From Gilvimarinus algae (GTDB lineage: Bacteria; Pseudomonadota; Gammaproteobacteria; Pseudomonadales; Cellvibrionaceae), in the NCBI RefSeq assembly GCF_030518215.1, contig NZ_JAULRT010000052.1, positions 682,001 through 746,000 on the forward strand: 64,000 nt of DNA, given 5' to 3'. Positions 52,334 through 61,749 of the stretch are shown here, piece after piece. The notes under the pieces are model-generated. The model was given only the letters and a program-made list of their open reading frames with translations, had not been told where the DNA came from and did not search any database. Within the stretch, counting starts at the first letter, position 1. Every line of letters begins with the position of its first letter. Made by a program: the position numbers and the translations under genes.

Positions 52334-53062
52334 ATGAACCTGATTCTTTTATTTCCCGACGATTTCACACATGGCGATACCGTCTGTTTACGCGACCGGC
52401 GCCGCGTCGAGCATATTCTTAGGATTCAAAAGGCGCAATCTGGTGATCGTCTGCGGGTCGGATTGGTGAATGGCCTCATGGGTGAGGCTCTGGTGACGGA
52501 GACATCCGCCGACTCAATACACCTGTCGGTGCACCTGCAGTATAGGCCGCCGCCAGCCTCTCCCATCAGCATGATCCTGGCATTGCCGCGCCCGCCCATG
52601 CTCAAACGCTGCTTGCAAACCATCAGCGCTCTCGGTATCAAGGAGCTGATACTCCTGCAAAGTGCGCGCGTTGAAAAAAGCTACTGGCAATCGCCGCAAC
52701 TGCGCGAGGAAAAAATTCGCGAGGAGCTGGTTCTCGGACTTGAGCAGAGTTGCGACACACGGCTGCCAAACGTTCGCTTTGCCAAACGGTTTCGCCCCTT
52801 TATCGAGGATGAACTGACAGAGCATGTCGCCACTCGACAAGCGCTGATTGCCCACCCCTATGCGTCTAAACCCTGCCCCCACGGACAAACCGCCCCCTGC
52901 GTTCTCGCCATTGGCCCTGAGGGCGGTTTTTTAGATCAGGAAATCGAAGCGTTTAGCGAGCGGGGTTTTACTGGGGTAACCCTTGGCGAGCGAATTTTGC
53001 GGGTTGAAACGGCCGTGCCTTACCTGCTCGGCCGTCTTAGCGATCTTTTGCCCGATTGCTGA
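52334..53062 (+). CDS. rsmE: 16S rRNA (m3U1498) methyltransferase RsmE
   Basis: RsmE methylates N3 of U1498 in 16S rRNA using S-adenosylmethionine. The 242-residue protein has an N-terminal PUA-like part (LRDRRRVEHILRIQKAQSGD) and a C-terminal SPOUT knot (ALPRPPMLKRCLQTISALGI, and LAIGPEGGFLDQEIEAFSER then GERILRVETAVPYLLGRL). The start ATG at 52334 has no strong ribosome site. The stop overlaps the convergent GGDEF-EAL gene by 26 bp. In Pseudomonas rsmE is a neighbour of bioA, which is 7 kb away here. Confidence 0.95.
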   Translation: MNLILLFPDDFTHGDTVCLRDRRRVEHILRIQKAQSGDRLRVGLVNGLMGEALVTETSADSIHLSVHLQYRPPPASPISMILALPRPPMLKRCLQTISALGIKELILLQSARVEKSYWQSPQLREEKIREELVLGLEQSCDTRLPNVRFAKRFRPFIEDELTEHVATRQALIAHPYASKPCPHGQTAPCVLAIGPEGGFLDQEIEAFSERGFTGVTLGERILRVETAVPYLLGRLSDLLPDC

Positions 53063-55490
53063 GCAATAACTCGATAAACTTGTCGCCTTCTACCGCCGGG
53101 CTAAAATAAAAACCCTGGTAAGAGTGACAGCCGTAGCTGCGCAGAATCTCAAGCTGCTCAGCTTGCTCTACACCTTCGGCCACCAACTCAAGATCCAGCA
53201 AACGCCCCATGGTGACAATGGTTTCCACCAGCACTCGGTCATTGCGATCGACGATGATATCGCGAACGAAGCTCTTATCAATTTTTAGAGTGGCCACGGG
53301 CAAGCGCTTGAGGTAACTGATGGACGAGTAGCCCGTACCAAAGTCGTCCAGCGAAAAACTCACCCCGCGCTCGGTCAGGGTGGTAATCGTGTCTATCGCC
53401 TCATCCACTTGCTGGATCACCACACCCTCTGTAATTTCCATGTCCAAAACCCCTTTGGGCAGGCGGTAGCGGTCCAGCGTCCTAATAACATCGGCAGCAA
53501 AACGCTCACGGCGGAACTGACGGGGGCTAATATTAATGCTTAACTGCATGCCAGCGGACCATAGACCACGCTCAGACCAGTTTTCCAGGGCTCGGCAGGC
53601 CTCCTCCACCACCCACTGACCCACTTGCAAAATCAGACCTGAGGTTTCCAGCACGGGGATAAACTCGAGCGGCGAGACGTTACCCTTCTCGGGGTGATGC
53701 CAGCGCAGGAGAGCCTCGGCACCGACAATCTTGCCGCTGTTCACATCCACCTTGGGTTGGTAGAAAAGCGAGAACTGCTCGTCTTCTAGCGCGCGATGAA
53801 GATCGCCTTCCATCACCAGCTGCCGGCTGACTTTATCGGCCATTTCCTCGTTAAAAAATTCAATCGCGTCGCGACCTTTCTCCTTGACCTGGTACATCGC
53901 GGTATCGGCGTAGCGTAGCAGTTCATGCACGACGTTATTTTTATCGGGGTAAACCACCACACCCACACTGCAGGTGACCCTAAGTTCCATATCTTCATGG
54001 ATAAACGGCAGAGAAATCAGGGCGCGAATTTTCTCACTGATTTCGCCGGCCTTGAGCGCCGCCACCTCAACGTCCTGGTCGAGCACGGTGAGCACCACGA
54101 CAAACTCATCGCCACTGAGGCGCGCCACCAAATCCTCGTCCCGTACGGCTCCCTGCAATCGACGGGAGACTTCCTGTAAAACACGATCACCTACAGGGTG
54201 GCCGAGAGAGTCATTGATATTTTTGAACTTGTCCAAATCAATAAACAGCACCGCACCAAAATAGCCGTGCCGTTCGGCCCGCTTAACCTCATGCTCCAGA
54301 CGCTCGACCAAATGCAGACGATTAGGGAGGCTCGTCAATGCATCGTGATGCGCCATATACTCCATTTTTGCCTGGGCATTTTTGCGCTCGGTGACGTCCA
54401 CCGAGACGACCAGCGACACCACCTCATCGTAGTAATCCAGCGGCATCATGTGTGTTTGTAAGTACAGCTGTGTACCATCGGCGCCAATAAAACTCTCTTC
54501 GATAACGTCAATTTCCTCACCCTCTTTGATCACTCGCAAATCGTTGGTGAGGATACTCTCCACATCCAACACCGAGTTTTTCAGCAATTGGCGAACGTGG
54601 ACATTGTGCATTTGCTCAGGGGTGAAGCCGAGGGTGTCCGCAAGTGCCTTGTTGGCAAACAGATAATAACCCTCAATGTTGCGCGCGCCGATCAACACCG
54701 GCAAGCTATCGACGATCTGGCGCAAATGCTCTTCGCTTTTACGCAGAGCGAGCTCCACAGCCCGACGCTTGGCCAGCGACAACTCAACCACGTCGAGCAA
54801 TTGGTTACTGCTGCTGATGACCGTACCCAACTCATCGCGGCGATGCGACTTAAGCTGGGTAAGGCGCCTTACACCGGGTTGATCGGGATCAATCTCGTTG
54901 ATTTCGTAGGACAGACGCACCAAGGGCTTGGTCAATTTGAAATAAAAGGCAACAAACAACAAGATCACCAACAGGAGGTTGCGCAGTACCCCCATCACTA
55001 AATTGATCTCTGAGCGTTGGTAAAAGCTGGAAAGGGCCTGGCTTTTATCCACAGTAAACACAATTTGCCCCGAGGCGTCCTGAACATAGCCCGGCACTTT
55101 CAGTTTTGAGGAATAGGTAAAATCGCCACCGGCGACAATGCGGCTCAGCCAGTGGGTTGAGTTGGCAGGTTGCGCGCGGCTGACATCGGCCAATACATTG
55201 CCGCGCTCATCGAGAATGGCCACCTCGTTGATAAAGTTGTAGGTCAGCAGCCCATTGACCACTTCAGAGGCGAGATCGTCATCGAGAGTATGCACGGCAC
55301 GCGCCGCAGGCGGTGTTGCCACTTCAACCACCCGGTCAATCAATTGCTCCAGCTCTTGAGACTGAGCTTTAAAGTCAATATAGACCTGTACTGAGCTCAT
55401 CACAAAGCTCAGTACAAACGCCAGTATGATACCGATTTTGGCCAGTTGAAACGAAATGCCCTCGAAGAACGAAGGTGCCTTTTCTCTCAT
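53037..55490 (-). CDS. Membrane GGDEF-EAL c-di-GMP enzyme with PAS sensor
   Basis: An 817-residue membrane protein. Two membrane segments (about residues 14-38 and 160-185) enclose a periplasmic sensor domain, followed by a HAMP-like stretch, a PAS domain (LRQIVDSLPVLIGARNIEGY, about 260-375), GGDEF and EAL domains. The GGDEF site reads RLSGDEFVVVL (SGDEF instead of GGDEF, often still active). The EAL domain keeps EALLRW, NISPRQF, DMEITEGVV, DDFGTGYSSISYLKRL and ELVAEGVEQ, so phosphodiesterase activity is likely. It probably adjusts c-di-GMP, which FleQ and the PilZ protein at 57835 sense. ATG at 55490. Its end overlaps rsmE. Confidence 0.93.
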   Translation of the reverse strand: MREKAPSFFEGISFQLAKIGIILAFVLSFVMSSVQVYIDFKAQSQELEQLIDRVVEVATPPAARAVHTLDDDLASEVVNGLLTYNFINEVAILDERGNVLADVSRAQPANSTHWLSRIVAGGDFTYSSKLKVPGYVQDASGQIVFTVDKSQALSSFYQRSEINLVMGVLRNLLLVILLFVAFYFKLTKPLVRLSYEINEIDPDQPGVRRLTQLKSHRRDELGTVISSSNQLLDVVELSLAKRRAVELALRKSEEHLRQIVDSLPVLIGARNIEGYYLFANKALADTLGFTPEQMHNVHVRQLLKNSVLDVESILTNDLRVIKEGEEIDVIEESFIGADGTQLYLQTHMMPLDYYDEVVSLVVSVDVTERKNAQAKMEYMAHHDALTSLPNRLHLVERLEHEVKRAERHGYFGAVLFIDLDKFKNINDSLGHPVGDRVLQEVSRRLQGAVRDEDLVARLSGDEFVVVLTVLDQDVEVAALKAGEISEKIRALISLPFIHEDMELRVTCSVGVVVYPDKNNVVHELLRYADTAMYQVKEKGRDAIEFFNEEMADKVSRQLVMEGDLHRALEDEQFSLFYQPKVDVNSGKIVGAEALLRWHHPEKGNVSPLEFIPVLETSGLILQVGQWVVEEACRALENWSERGLWSAGMQLSINISPRQFRRERFAADVIRTLDRYRLPKGVLDMEITEGVVIQQVDEAIDTITTLTERGVSFSLDDFGTGYSSISYLKRLPVATLKIDKSFVRDIIVDRNDRVLVETIVTMGRLLDLELVAEGVEQAEQLEILRSYGCHSYQGFYFSPAVEGDKFIELLLSNRAKDR

Positions 55491-55553
55491 TGTACGGCTT
55501 TAACCCCACATTGCTGTGCCGCTACCCTGCGCGCCCTGGCATTTCCTGCTGTT

Positions 55554-56654
55554 TTATTCAATTGGCTGGTATGACTCACCGAGCGACTCCGCCACCTCGC
55601 GATGGGTGACTCGCCCCCCGTGTACATTTACCCCGCTGCGCAGAGCCGGATCACTGCAGAGCCCCGCCCACCCCCTGTCGGCGAGGGTTTTCACATAGGG
55701 AAGTGTGGCATGGCACAGGGCCATTGTCGACGTGCGCGCCACCGCGCTGGGTATATTGGCCACGCAGTAGTGAATGACCTCATTCACGGTGTAGGTTGGC
55801 TCCGCATGAGTCGTCGGTCGAGATGTAGCAAAACAACCGCCCTGGTCAATGGCCACATCGACCAGCACGCTGCCCGGCCTCATGGCCGCAATATCGTCCC
55901 GCGTGAGCAGCCTTGGCGCCGCCGCCCCCGGAACCAAGACGGCGCCAATCAACAAGTCAGTGCAGGCAGCAAGCTCGCGCAGCCGGTCTTGCGAAGCGAA
56001 TTCCAAAGCTGCCCGGCCCGCAAACTTATCCTCTAGCTCGCGCAGCCGCGCCAGAGACTTATCGAGAATGGTCACCCGTGCCCCCATGCCTAGAGCGACA
56101 CTGGCCGCCTGGGCACCGACAACGCCACCACCGACAATCAACACCTGGCCAGCGGGCACGCCGCCCACCTGACCGAGCAAGACCCCTCTGCCGCCGCGTG
56201 TCCGCTCGAGATGATGAGCCCCGGCCTGCACCGACATCCTGCCCGCGATCTCTGACATGGGCGTCAACAGAGGCAGACTGCCATCGGGGGCGCAAACAGT
56301 TTCATAACCTATGGCCGTTACCTGCGATGCCATCAGTTCGCGGGCCAACTCAGGCGCTGCCGCTAAGTGCAAATAGGTAAACAACAGCTGGCTCGGCCTG
56401 AGCAATGGGTACTCCTGTTGCTGAGGCTCTTTCACTTTAACGATGAGCTCGGCCTTGGCGTAAACCTCAGCGGCCGTATCGACTAGTTTGCCGCCCGCTT
56501 GCTGATATTGCCCATCGTCAAAGGCACTGCCCTCCCCCGCGCCTCGCTCAACCAGGATTTGATGGCCAGCAGCGCTGAGCTGCGCCACTGCCGCTGGGGT
56601 CAGACCAACCCGATGCTCATCCTGTTTAACTTCCCGGGGCACTCCCAGCTGCAC
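55554..56654 (-). CDS. ald: Alanine dehydrogenase Ald
   Basis: Ald converts alanine to pyruvate and ammonia with NAD. The 366-residue protein has the N-terminal GVPREVKQDEHRVGLTPAAV block (catalytic Lys/Arg region), SEIAGRMSVQAGAHHLER, the Rossmann motif LIVGGGVVGAQAASVALGMG, and VDVAIDQGGCFATSRPTTHA near the active site. Start choice: no ATG begins this frame; GTG at 56654 follows GGAGG by five bases and gives MQLGVPREV, the family N-terminus. The TTG at 56675 is a poorer option. It is 72 bp downstream of ttcA and probably separate in function. Confidence 0.93.
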   Translation of the reverse strand: MQLGVPREVKQDEHRVGLTPAAVAQLSAAGHQILVERGAGEGSAFDDGQYQQAGGKLVDTAAEVYAKAELIVKVKEPQQQEYPLLRPSQLLFTYLHLAAAPELARELMASQVTAIGYETVCAPDGSLPLLTPMSEIAGRMSVQAGAHHLERTRGGRGVLLGQVGGVPAGQVLIVGGGVVGAQAASVALGMGARVTILDKSLARLRELEDKFAGRAALEFASQDRLRELAACTDLLIGAVLVPGAAAPRLLTRDDIAAMRPGSVLVDVAIDQGGCFATSRPTTHAEPTYTVNEVIHYCVANIPSAVARTSTMALCHATLPYVKTLADRGWAGLCSDPALRSGVNVHGGRVTHREVAESLGESYQPIE

Positions 56655-56726
56655 ACGCACCTCCGCTGCCAACAATGTTGAATGAAGTATAGAACAGACA
56701 CAGGCTCTACCGCCCGAGCTCTGAAC

Positions 56727-57605
56727 TCAGAGCTGAACGGCATCGATATAACCGACCACTGTCTGTTGCTGTGGGTCCTGCTCGTACGCCATGACCTGAG
56801 GCTTCAAAGAGACGAAGTCAAACAACTGGCGGTCGGCCAGCTGCGAGGGCGCTACATTCGACAGGGCGGAGAAAATGGTTTCCACCCTACCCGGGTGGCT
56901 GCGCTCCCAGTCTTGTAGCATTTGCTTAATGACCTGGCGTTGCAGGTTCTCCTGCGAGCCGCACAGGTTGCACGGGATGATTGGAAAGCCCCGGGCCTCG
57001 GCGAAAGCTTCAAGGTCTTTTTCCTTACAATAGGCCAGTGGACGAATCACTAGGTTACGACCATTATCAGCCAACAATTTAGGCGGCATAGCCTTGAGCT
57101 TACCGCCGTAGAAGAGATTTAAAAACAGGGTTTCAACAATGTCATCACGGTGATGCCCAAGGGCAATTTTGGTCGCCCCGATCTCATCGGCAAAGCTGTA
57201 CAAAGTGCCGCGTCGCAATCGCGAACATAAACCGCAAGTGGTCTTACCTTCGGGGATAATCTCTTTAACGATGCTGTAGGTGTCTTTTTCAACGATATGA
57301 TACTCAACGCCAATGGAATCCAGGTAATTGGGTAACACATGCTCGGGAAAACCCGGTTGTTTTTGATCCATATTGACCGCTACCAGATCAAAATGCACCG
57401 GCGCCGTTTTTTGCAGGCCGAGCAGGACATCGAGCATGGCATAGGAGTCCTTGCCGCCGGACAGGCACACCATGACCTTATCGCCCTCTTCGATCATGTT
57501 GTAATCGGCAATCGCTGAGCCCACTTGTCGGCGCAGGCGCTTTTGCAGCTTGTTGAATTCCAGCCGCTCTTTGCGTGTTGCCGACTCCGATACCGTCTCG
57601 CTCAT
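56727..57605 (-). CDS. ttcA: tRNA 2-thiocytidine synthetase TtcA
   Basis: TtcA thiolates cytidine 32 of several tRNAs using an iron-sulfur cluster and ATP. The 292-residue protein has the PP-loop [10 protein letters not shown], the zinc/cluster cysteine motifs CGLC and CNLC ([12 protein letters not shown] and [15 protein letters not shown]), and [20 protein letters not shown]. Start choice: ATG at 57605 ([20 protein letters not shown]); the open frame extends to 57863 but that part is not conserved. It is divergent from the PilZ gene. A perfect AGCTCTGA-AC-TCAGAGCT repeat spans its stop codon (56717-56734). Confidence 0.96.
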   Translation of the reverse strand: MSETVSESATRKERLEFNKLQKRLRRQVGSAIADYNMIEEGDKVMVCLSGGKDSYAMLDVLLGLQKTAPVHFDLVAVNMDQKQPGFPEHVLPNYLDSIGVEYHIVEKDTYSIVKEIIPEGKTTCGLCSRLRRGTLYSFADEIGATKIALGHHRDDIVETLFLNLFYGGKLKAMPPKLLADNGRNLVIRPLAYCKEKDLEAFAEARGFPIIPCNLCGSQENLQRQVIKQMLQDWERSHPGRVETIFSALSNVAPSQLADRQLFDFVSLKPQVMAYEQDPQQQTVVGYIDAVQL

Positions 57606-57834
57606 GTCTATCAACCTGTCATTGAAAAATCGGCCGGTATTGTACGTATTTTGCCCAGCAGATGGAATTGCCTTTGCCGCTGAGCGGCACCGCTTTGCCG
57701 CGTTTTTCCGCTTCAGATAACTGCCCTGCCCGCCGGGCCGCGCGAGTGCGGCCTTTTCTCTCTGGCATAGCCCTTGCTCTAGCCGATAAAAGTACCTGCT
57801 ACCGACAGGTGTGTATTGCCGCAAGGAGAAAGAC

Positions 57835-58653
57835 ATGTCTCTGATTCGCCGCCTGATGGCCAAAATCAGTCAATCCAGCGCTCCGGCCGAACCCACGGGT
57901 GTGGCTGGGCCAACCAGCGACAACCATCGCCCCGCCCCAGATGCCGGGGCCCTGGCCAGCCAAACACAAACAGGCGCAGCGGCCCTGCTCACACACCTGT
58001 GTCAAACCCGCCAGCTTCTGGAAGTGAAACTGGAAGGTGAAACCCTGAGCTACCAGAGCATGATTGTCGCTGTGGACGCCGCGCGGGGTTTACTGTGGCT
58101 GGATGAATTGACCCCAGGCGCCCCGCTGCTGAACGACGCTCACTGGTTGATCATCAGCCATCAGCGCCAGGGCGAGGTTCTGACCCTGCGCCTACCCGTG
58201 GTGGCGGGCCCGTCGCAGGGACGCAGCGCGATTGCCACGGTACTGCCCGAGCACGCCGACTACCGCCCTCGCCGCGCCTGGAGTCGGTTTGGCTTGCCCG
58301 GCGCTCAAATGAAAGCGAAAGTGCGCGCCGTCGGCAACGAGCCACAGTTTGGCAAAATCCTCAATCTTTCCGCTGGCGGTATGCGCCTGGCACTCACAGG
58401 CAATCAGCTTGGCTACATGCGACGCGACGCTCTCCTACCGCTGTGCCAATTTCAGCTGAGCGGGGGCCTGCGTATCAACTGTCAGGCAAGGGTCAAATCC
58501 GCCCGAATCGCCAGGACACCCTTTCGCCATACTCAAGTCAGCCTGGAATTTACCGATATACTGCCGAGCGACAGAGCTGCCTTGGACAGGCAACTGCACC
58601 GGCTCGAGCAACTCAACCAAGTGTCGGACGCCGATTCTGCGCAAGCCGCCTGA
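57835..58653 (+). CDS. PilZ-domain (YcgR/FlgZ-type) c-di-GMP effector
   Basis: A 272-residue protein. Residues 1-50 are Ala/Pro-rich and disordered. Residues about 55-140 look like the YcgR-N/PilZN beta domain ([40 protein letters not shown]). Residues about 145-255 are a PilZ domain with the c-di-GMP motifs RxxxR (RRAWSR) and NxSxxG (NLSAGGMRL), so binding is expected. Such proteins act as flagellar brakes or, as FlgZ in Pseudomonas, affect stators; this role is inferred. Start choice: ATG at 57835 with AAGGAG; GTG at 57811 is possible but less likely. Confidence 0.85.
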   Translation: MSLIRRLMAKISQSSAPAEPTGVAGPTSDNHRPAPDAGALASQTQTGAAALLTHLCQTRQLLEVKLEGETLSYQSMIVAVDAARGLLWLDELTPGAPLLNDAHWLIISHQRQGEVLTLRLPVVAGPSQGRSAIATVLPEHADYRPRRAWSRFGLPGAQMKAKVRAVGNEPQFGKILNLSAGGMRLALTGNQLGYMRRDALLPLCQFQLSGGLRINCQARVKSARIARTPFRHTQVSLEFTDILPSDRAALDRQLHRLEQLNQVSDADSAQAA

Positions 58654-58661
58654 GCATCGAA

Positions 58662-58700
58662 CCCATAGCTCGGACCTATAGCTCGAACCTATAGACAGCC
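58662..58700 (+). repeat. 13-bp tandem repeat between the PilZ and aer genes
   Basis: Three adjacent 13-bp units, CCCATAGCTCGGA, CCTATAGCTCGAA and CCTATAGACAGCC (the third diverged), just after the PilZ stop. The repeat is short and imperfect. Confidence 0.7.
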
Positions 58701-58738
58701 GCTCGCTTGGAGCGCTCGCGAACATCGATAAATCGTCT

Positions 58739-58758
58739 AAGCTCTACCATTAGAGCTT
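58739..58758 (+). repeat. Inverted repeat upstream of aer
   Basis: Perfect 8-bp arms AAGCTCTA and TAGAGCTT with a 4-base CCAT loop, 30 bp upstream of the aer start. It lacks a T-tract, so it is more likely an operator or a 3' structure of the PilZ transcript than a clear terminator. Confidence 0.55.
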
Positions 58759-58788
58759 GGAATTAATAAATTGCCTAAGGAAAACACC

Positions 58789-60357
58789 ATGCGCAACAAC
58801 GGCCCTGTTACGCAAAAAGAAGTACCGGTAAAACCCGGTGAAGAAATTGTTTCTGCCACCGATCTCGCAGGGACCATTACTTACTGCAATGACACCTTCT
58901 GCCGCATTGCGGGCTTTACCTCCGATGAACTGATCAAGCAGCCCCACAATATTCTTCGTCACCCCGATATGCCGCGCGAGGCCTTCGCCATGCTCTGGGA
59001 GGCGATGAAATCCGGCCGGCCGTGGATGGGCGTCGTAAAAAACCGCTGTAAAAACGGTGACCATTACTGGGTCGACGCCTACGTCACCCCCGTGGGAGAA
59101 AGAGGCCGCACACTCGGCTACGAGTCGGTGCGTGTACACGCCGACCGGCAGCTTATCCAGCGGGCCGAACGGGCCTATGCCCGCCTGCAAGCGGGAAAGC
59201 CTGTGTGCCCACCCTCCACCCGCTTTTGCCAGAGCTGGCAGACTTTTCTCGTTCTGGCGCCTTGCCTGTGGCTGGTGCTGGGTATCGCTGGTCTGCTTTT
59301 GAAGCTGCCCCTGAGCTACCAGGTGGCCGCAGCACTGATGGCGGTGGCGGGCGGCGGTGCCATTCAGGCCTACCTCAATCTGAAGATCGACGAGTTGCTT
59401 GGCAACGCGCGAGAAATTCATCACGATCCAGTAGCGGCCTATATCTATACCGGGCGAATCGACCGCATCGGTGAAATCCGCCTCGCACAACTCGCCCAAA
59501 AGGCTCGCCTGAGAACCGCGCTTGGGCGCTTCGAAGCGTCTGCCGGCGAACTTCGCAACCGCGCCCAGGCGGCGCAGCAGCAGGCCGAGGCCACCTTTGG
59601 TCATATCAATGAGCAGCATGAGCAAACCGCCAACGTGGCCCATGCCATGGGGCAGATGGCCCTGGCCGTACAGGAAGTCGCCAGCGGCGCCACGCAGACC
59701 TCCAGCGCTACCCGAGATGCCCTGAAACAAGTCGGCAAGGGCAATACCGTCATTGAAAGCGCGGGCGTTGCCATTGACGATTTATCGAAAACCGTTGCCA
59801 AACTTGGCTCGGTGCTCGACCGCTTGACCGAAGGCAGCGTCAAAATTGCGTCTGTCGTCGGCGTGATTCGCGGCGTCGCGGAGCAGACCAACCTACTCGC
59901 GCTCAATGCCGCCATTGAAGCGGCGCGCGCCGGCGAACAGGGCCGGGGCTTTGCCGTGGTCGCCGACGAGGTAAGAACCCTGGCGCAGCGGACTCAGGAG
60001 TCTACCGAGGATATTCAGAACATCATCAGTGAATTGACCCAGGCCACCGAATTGGCAGGAGAAGGAATGGACGCTTGCCAGAACCACGTCGAGCGCAGTG
60101 TCAGTGAAATGGATAATGTCAGCCGCGCCCTCAAAGCCATCTCCGAGGCCGTGAGCATCATCGACCAGATGTCTCATCAAATTGCCGCTGCCGCCGAGGA
60201 GCAATCGGCCACAGCCGCCGATATCGAGAAAAACACGCAAGCCATTACCGATATCGCCGACGGTGCCCAGGAGCAGATCCGCGAGGCCAATCGCTTGAGC
60301 CGCGAGATGGCCTCGCTATCGGCCAATCAGTTTGAGCTGGTGAAGCGATTTCAGTAG
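58789..60357 (+). CDS. aer: Aer-type aerotaxis/energy receptor (PAS-MCP)
   Basis: A chemoreceptor of 522 residues that likely senses redox state through a PAS-bound FAD. It has an N-terminal PAS domain (residues about 10-120, with [60 protein letters not shown]). A paired hydrophobic stretch follows ([18 protein letters not shown] and [15 protein letters not shown], about 150-190), then a signalling domain with the hairpin core [20 protein letters not shown] and [20 protein letters not shown]. No C-terminal CheR/CheB tether pentapeptide is visible. Start choice: ATG at 58789 after AAGGA; TTG at 58771 is less likely. A hairpin follows at 60358-60379. Confidence 0.93.
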   Translation: MRNNGPVTQKEVPVKPGEEIVSATDLAGTITYCNDTFCRIAGFTSDELIKQPHNILRHPDMPREAFAMLWEAMKSGRPWMGVVKNRCKNGDHYWVDAYVTPVGERGRTLGYESVRVHADRQLIQRAERAYARLQAGKPVCPPSTRFCQSWQTFLVLAPCLWLVLGIAGLLLKLPLSYQVAAALMAVAGGGAIQAYLNLKIDELLGNAREIHHDPVAAYIYTGRIDRIGEIRLAQLAQKARLRTALGRFEASAGELRNRAQAAQQQAEATFGHINEQHEQTANVAHAMGQMALAVQEVASGATQTSSATRDALKQVGKGNTVIESAGVAIDDLSKTVAKLGSVLDRLTEGSVKIASVVGVIRGVAEQTNLLALNAAIEAARAGEQGRGFAVVADEVRTLAQRTQESTEDIQNIISELTQATELAGEGMDACQNHVERSVSEMDNVSRALKAISEAVSIIDQMSHQIAAAAEEQSATAADIEKNTQAITDIADGAQEQIREANRLSREMASLSANQFELVKRFQ

Positions 60358-60379
60358 CCGCTGGCTGGACATCCAGCGG
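60358..60379 (+). terminator. Hairpin after aer
   Basis: CCGCTGG-N8-CCAGCGG, 7-bp stem starting directly after the TAG of aer. The tail CAAAAGCCTT is not T-rich, so termination is uncertain; a short AGCG/CGCT element with TTTTT (60391-60406) follows and may contribute. Confidence 0.4.
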
Positions 60380-60419
60380 CAAAAGCCTTAGCGTGAGCGC
60401 TTTTTAATGGCATAGACTC

Positions 60420-61703
60420 ATGCAACTGACCAACGACGAGATTCTGGCCCTCGATCGACAACACGTCTGGCACCCCTACTCTTCGTTTTTAAACCCGAGC
60501 CCGACTTACGCCGTTGCCAGCGCCAGCGGAGTCACGCTGACGCTCGCCGATGGCCGTACCCTGATTGACGGCATGTCATCTTGGTGGAGTGTGCTGCACG
60601 GCTACAACCACCCGCGCCTGAATGCAGCGCTGCGCAATCAGAGCGAAGCCATGAGCCACGTAATGTTTGGCGGCCTGACGCACGAACCGGCTGTCAGCCT
60701 CTGCCAGCAGCTGGTTCGGCTTTCGCCGCCAGGCTTAAACAAGGTGTTTTTGTCAGACTCTGGCTCCGTGAGCGTAGAGGTCGCCATGAAAATGGCCCTG
60801 CAGTTCTGGCACTCTCAAGGTCGGCCTGAAAAGCACCGCTTTGTCGCGCTTACCAATGGCTATCACGGCGACACTTTTGGCGCCATGAGTGTCTGCGACC
60901 CGGTGACCGGCATGCACCATCTTTTTTCGCGCAACCTGCAGCAGCAATACTTTGCTACCCGCCCGAGCAGCCGGTTTGACGCCCCGTTTGATGAGAGCGA
61001 CCTGGCCAGCATACGCGAACTGCTGGCAACCCATAGCGACATTGCTGCGGTTATTTTAGAACCGATTGTGCAAGGGGCCGGTGGCATGTGGATGTACAGC
61101 CCCGAGTATCTAAAAGCGGTGCGCGAGCTATGCGACCAACATCAGGTTTTGCTGATCGCCGATGAAATCGCCACCGGCTTTGGCCGCACGGGTAAGCTCT
61201 TTGCGTGCGAGCATGCCGGGATTAGCCCGGATATTCTATGCCTTGGGAAAACCCTCACCGGCGGCTATATGACGCTTGCGGCCACGCTCTGCAATGACCA
61301 AGTGAGCGATGGTATCTGCCGCGGCGAAGCGGGTGTTTTTATGCATGGGCCGACGTTTATGGGTAACCCATTGGCCTGTGCTGTCGCGGGTGAAAGCATT
61401 CGTCTGCTGCTTGAGGGGAATTGGCAGGAGCGGATTGGCACCATTGAGGCGCAATTGCGCCGGGAGCTTGAACCCTGCCGGGAGCTCGACCGGGTGGTGG
61501 ATGTGCGTGTACTGGGGGGAATTGGCGTTGTCGAGCTGGACCAGGCTCCGGACATGCAAACATTGCAGCCTGCGTTTGTTGAGGCGGGAATTTGGGTCAG
61601 GCCTTTTGGACGGCTGGTGTACATTATGCCGCCCTACGTGGCCAGTGAGAGTGAAATCAGCGCCCTGACCGGGGGTATCTACTCCGTGGTCAGCGCGCTT
61701 TAG
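60420..61703 (+). CDS. bioA: Adenosylmethionine-8-amino-7-oxononanoate aminotransferase BioA
   Basis: BioA converts KAPA to DAPA in biotin synthesis, with S-adenosylmethionine as amino donor and PLP as cofactor. The 427-residue protein is very close to the E. coli type: LDRQHVWHPYSSF, LIDGMSSWWSVLHGYNHPRL, AMSHVMFGGLTHEPAV, YHGDTFGAMSVCDPVTGMH, LLIADEIATGFGRTGKLFAC, and the PLP-lysine segment CLGKTLTGGYMTLAATL. The start ATG at 60420 has no clear ribosome site. It stands apart from bioBFCD, none of which is in the window. Confidence 0.96.
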   Translation: MQLTNDEILALDRQHVWHPYSSFLNPSPTYAVASASGVTLTLADGRTLIDGMSSWWSVLHGYNHPRLNAALRNQSEAMSHVMFGGLTHEPAVSLCQQLVRLSPPGLNKVFLSDSGSVSVEVAMKMALQFWHSQGRPEKHRFVALTNGYHGDTFGAMSVCDPVTGMHHLFSRNLQQQYFATRPSSRFDAPFDESDLASIRELLATHSDIAAVILEPIVQGAGGMWMYSPEYLKAVRELCDQHQVLLIADEIATGFGRTGKLFACEHAGISPDILCLGKTLTGGYMTLAATLCNDQVSDGICRGEAGVFMHGPTFMGNPLACAVAGESIRLLLEGNWQERIGTIEAQLRRELEPCRELDRVVDVRVLGGIGVVELDQAPDMQTLQPAFVEAGIWVRPFGRLVYIMPPYVASESEISALTGGIYSVVSAL

Positions 61704-61749
61704 CGCGAGATCGCTACGAAAGGCCGCACAGTGGCTTGCGTCATAGCGA

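Noticed and set aside
57782-57789. Perfect sigma-28 -10 element GCCGATAA upstream of the PilZ gene
   Set aside because: Fifteen bases upstream reads TGGC instead of TAAA, and shifting by one or two bases does not help. A -10 alone is not enough to call the promoter, although it would be worth checking experimentally.
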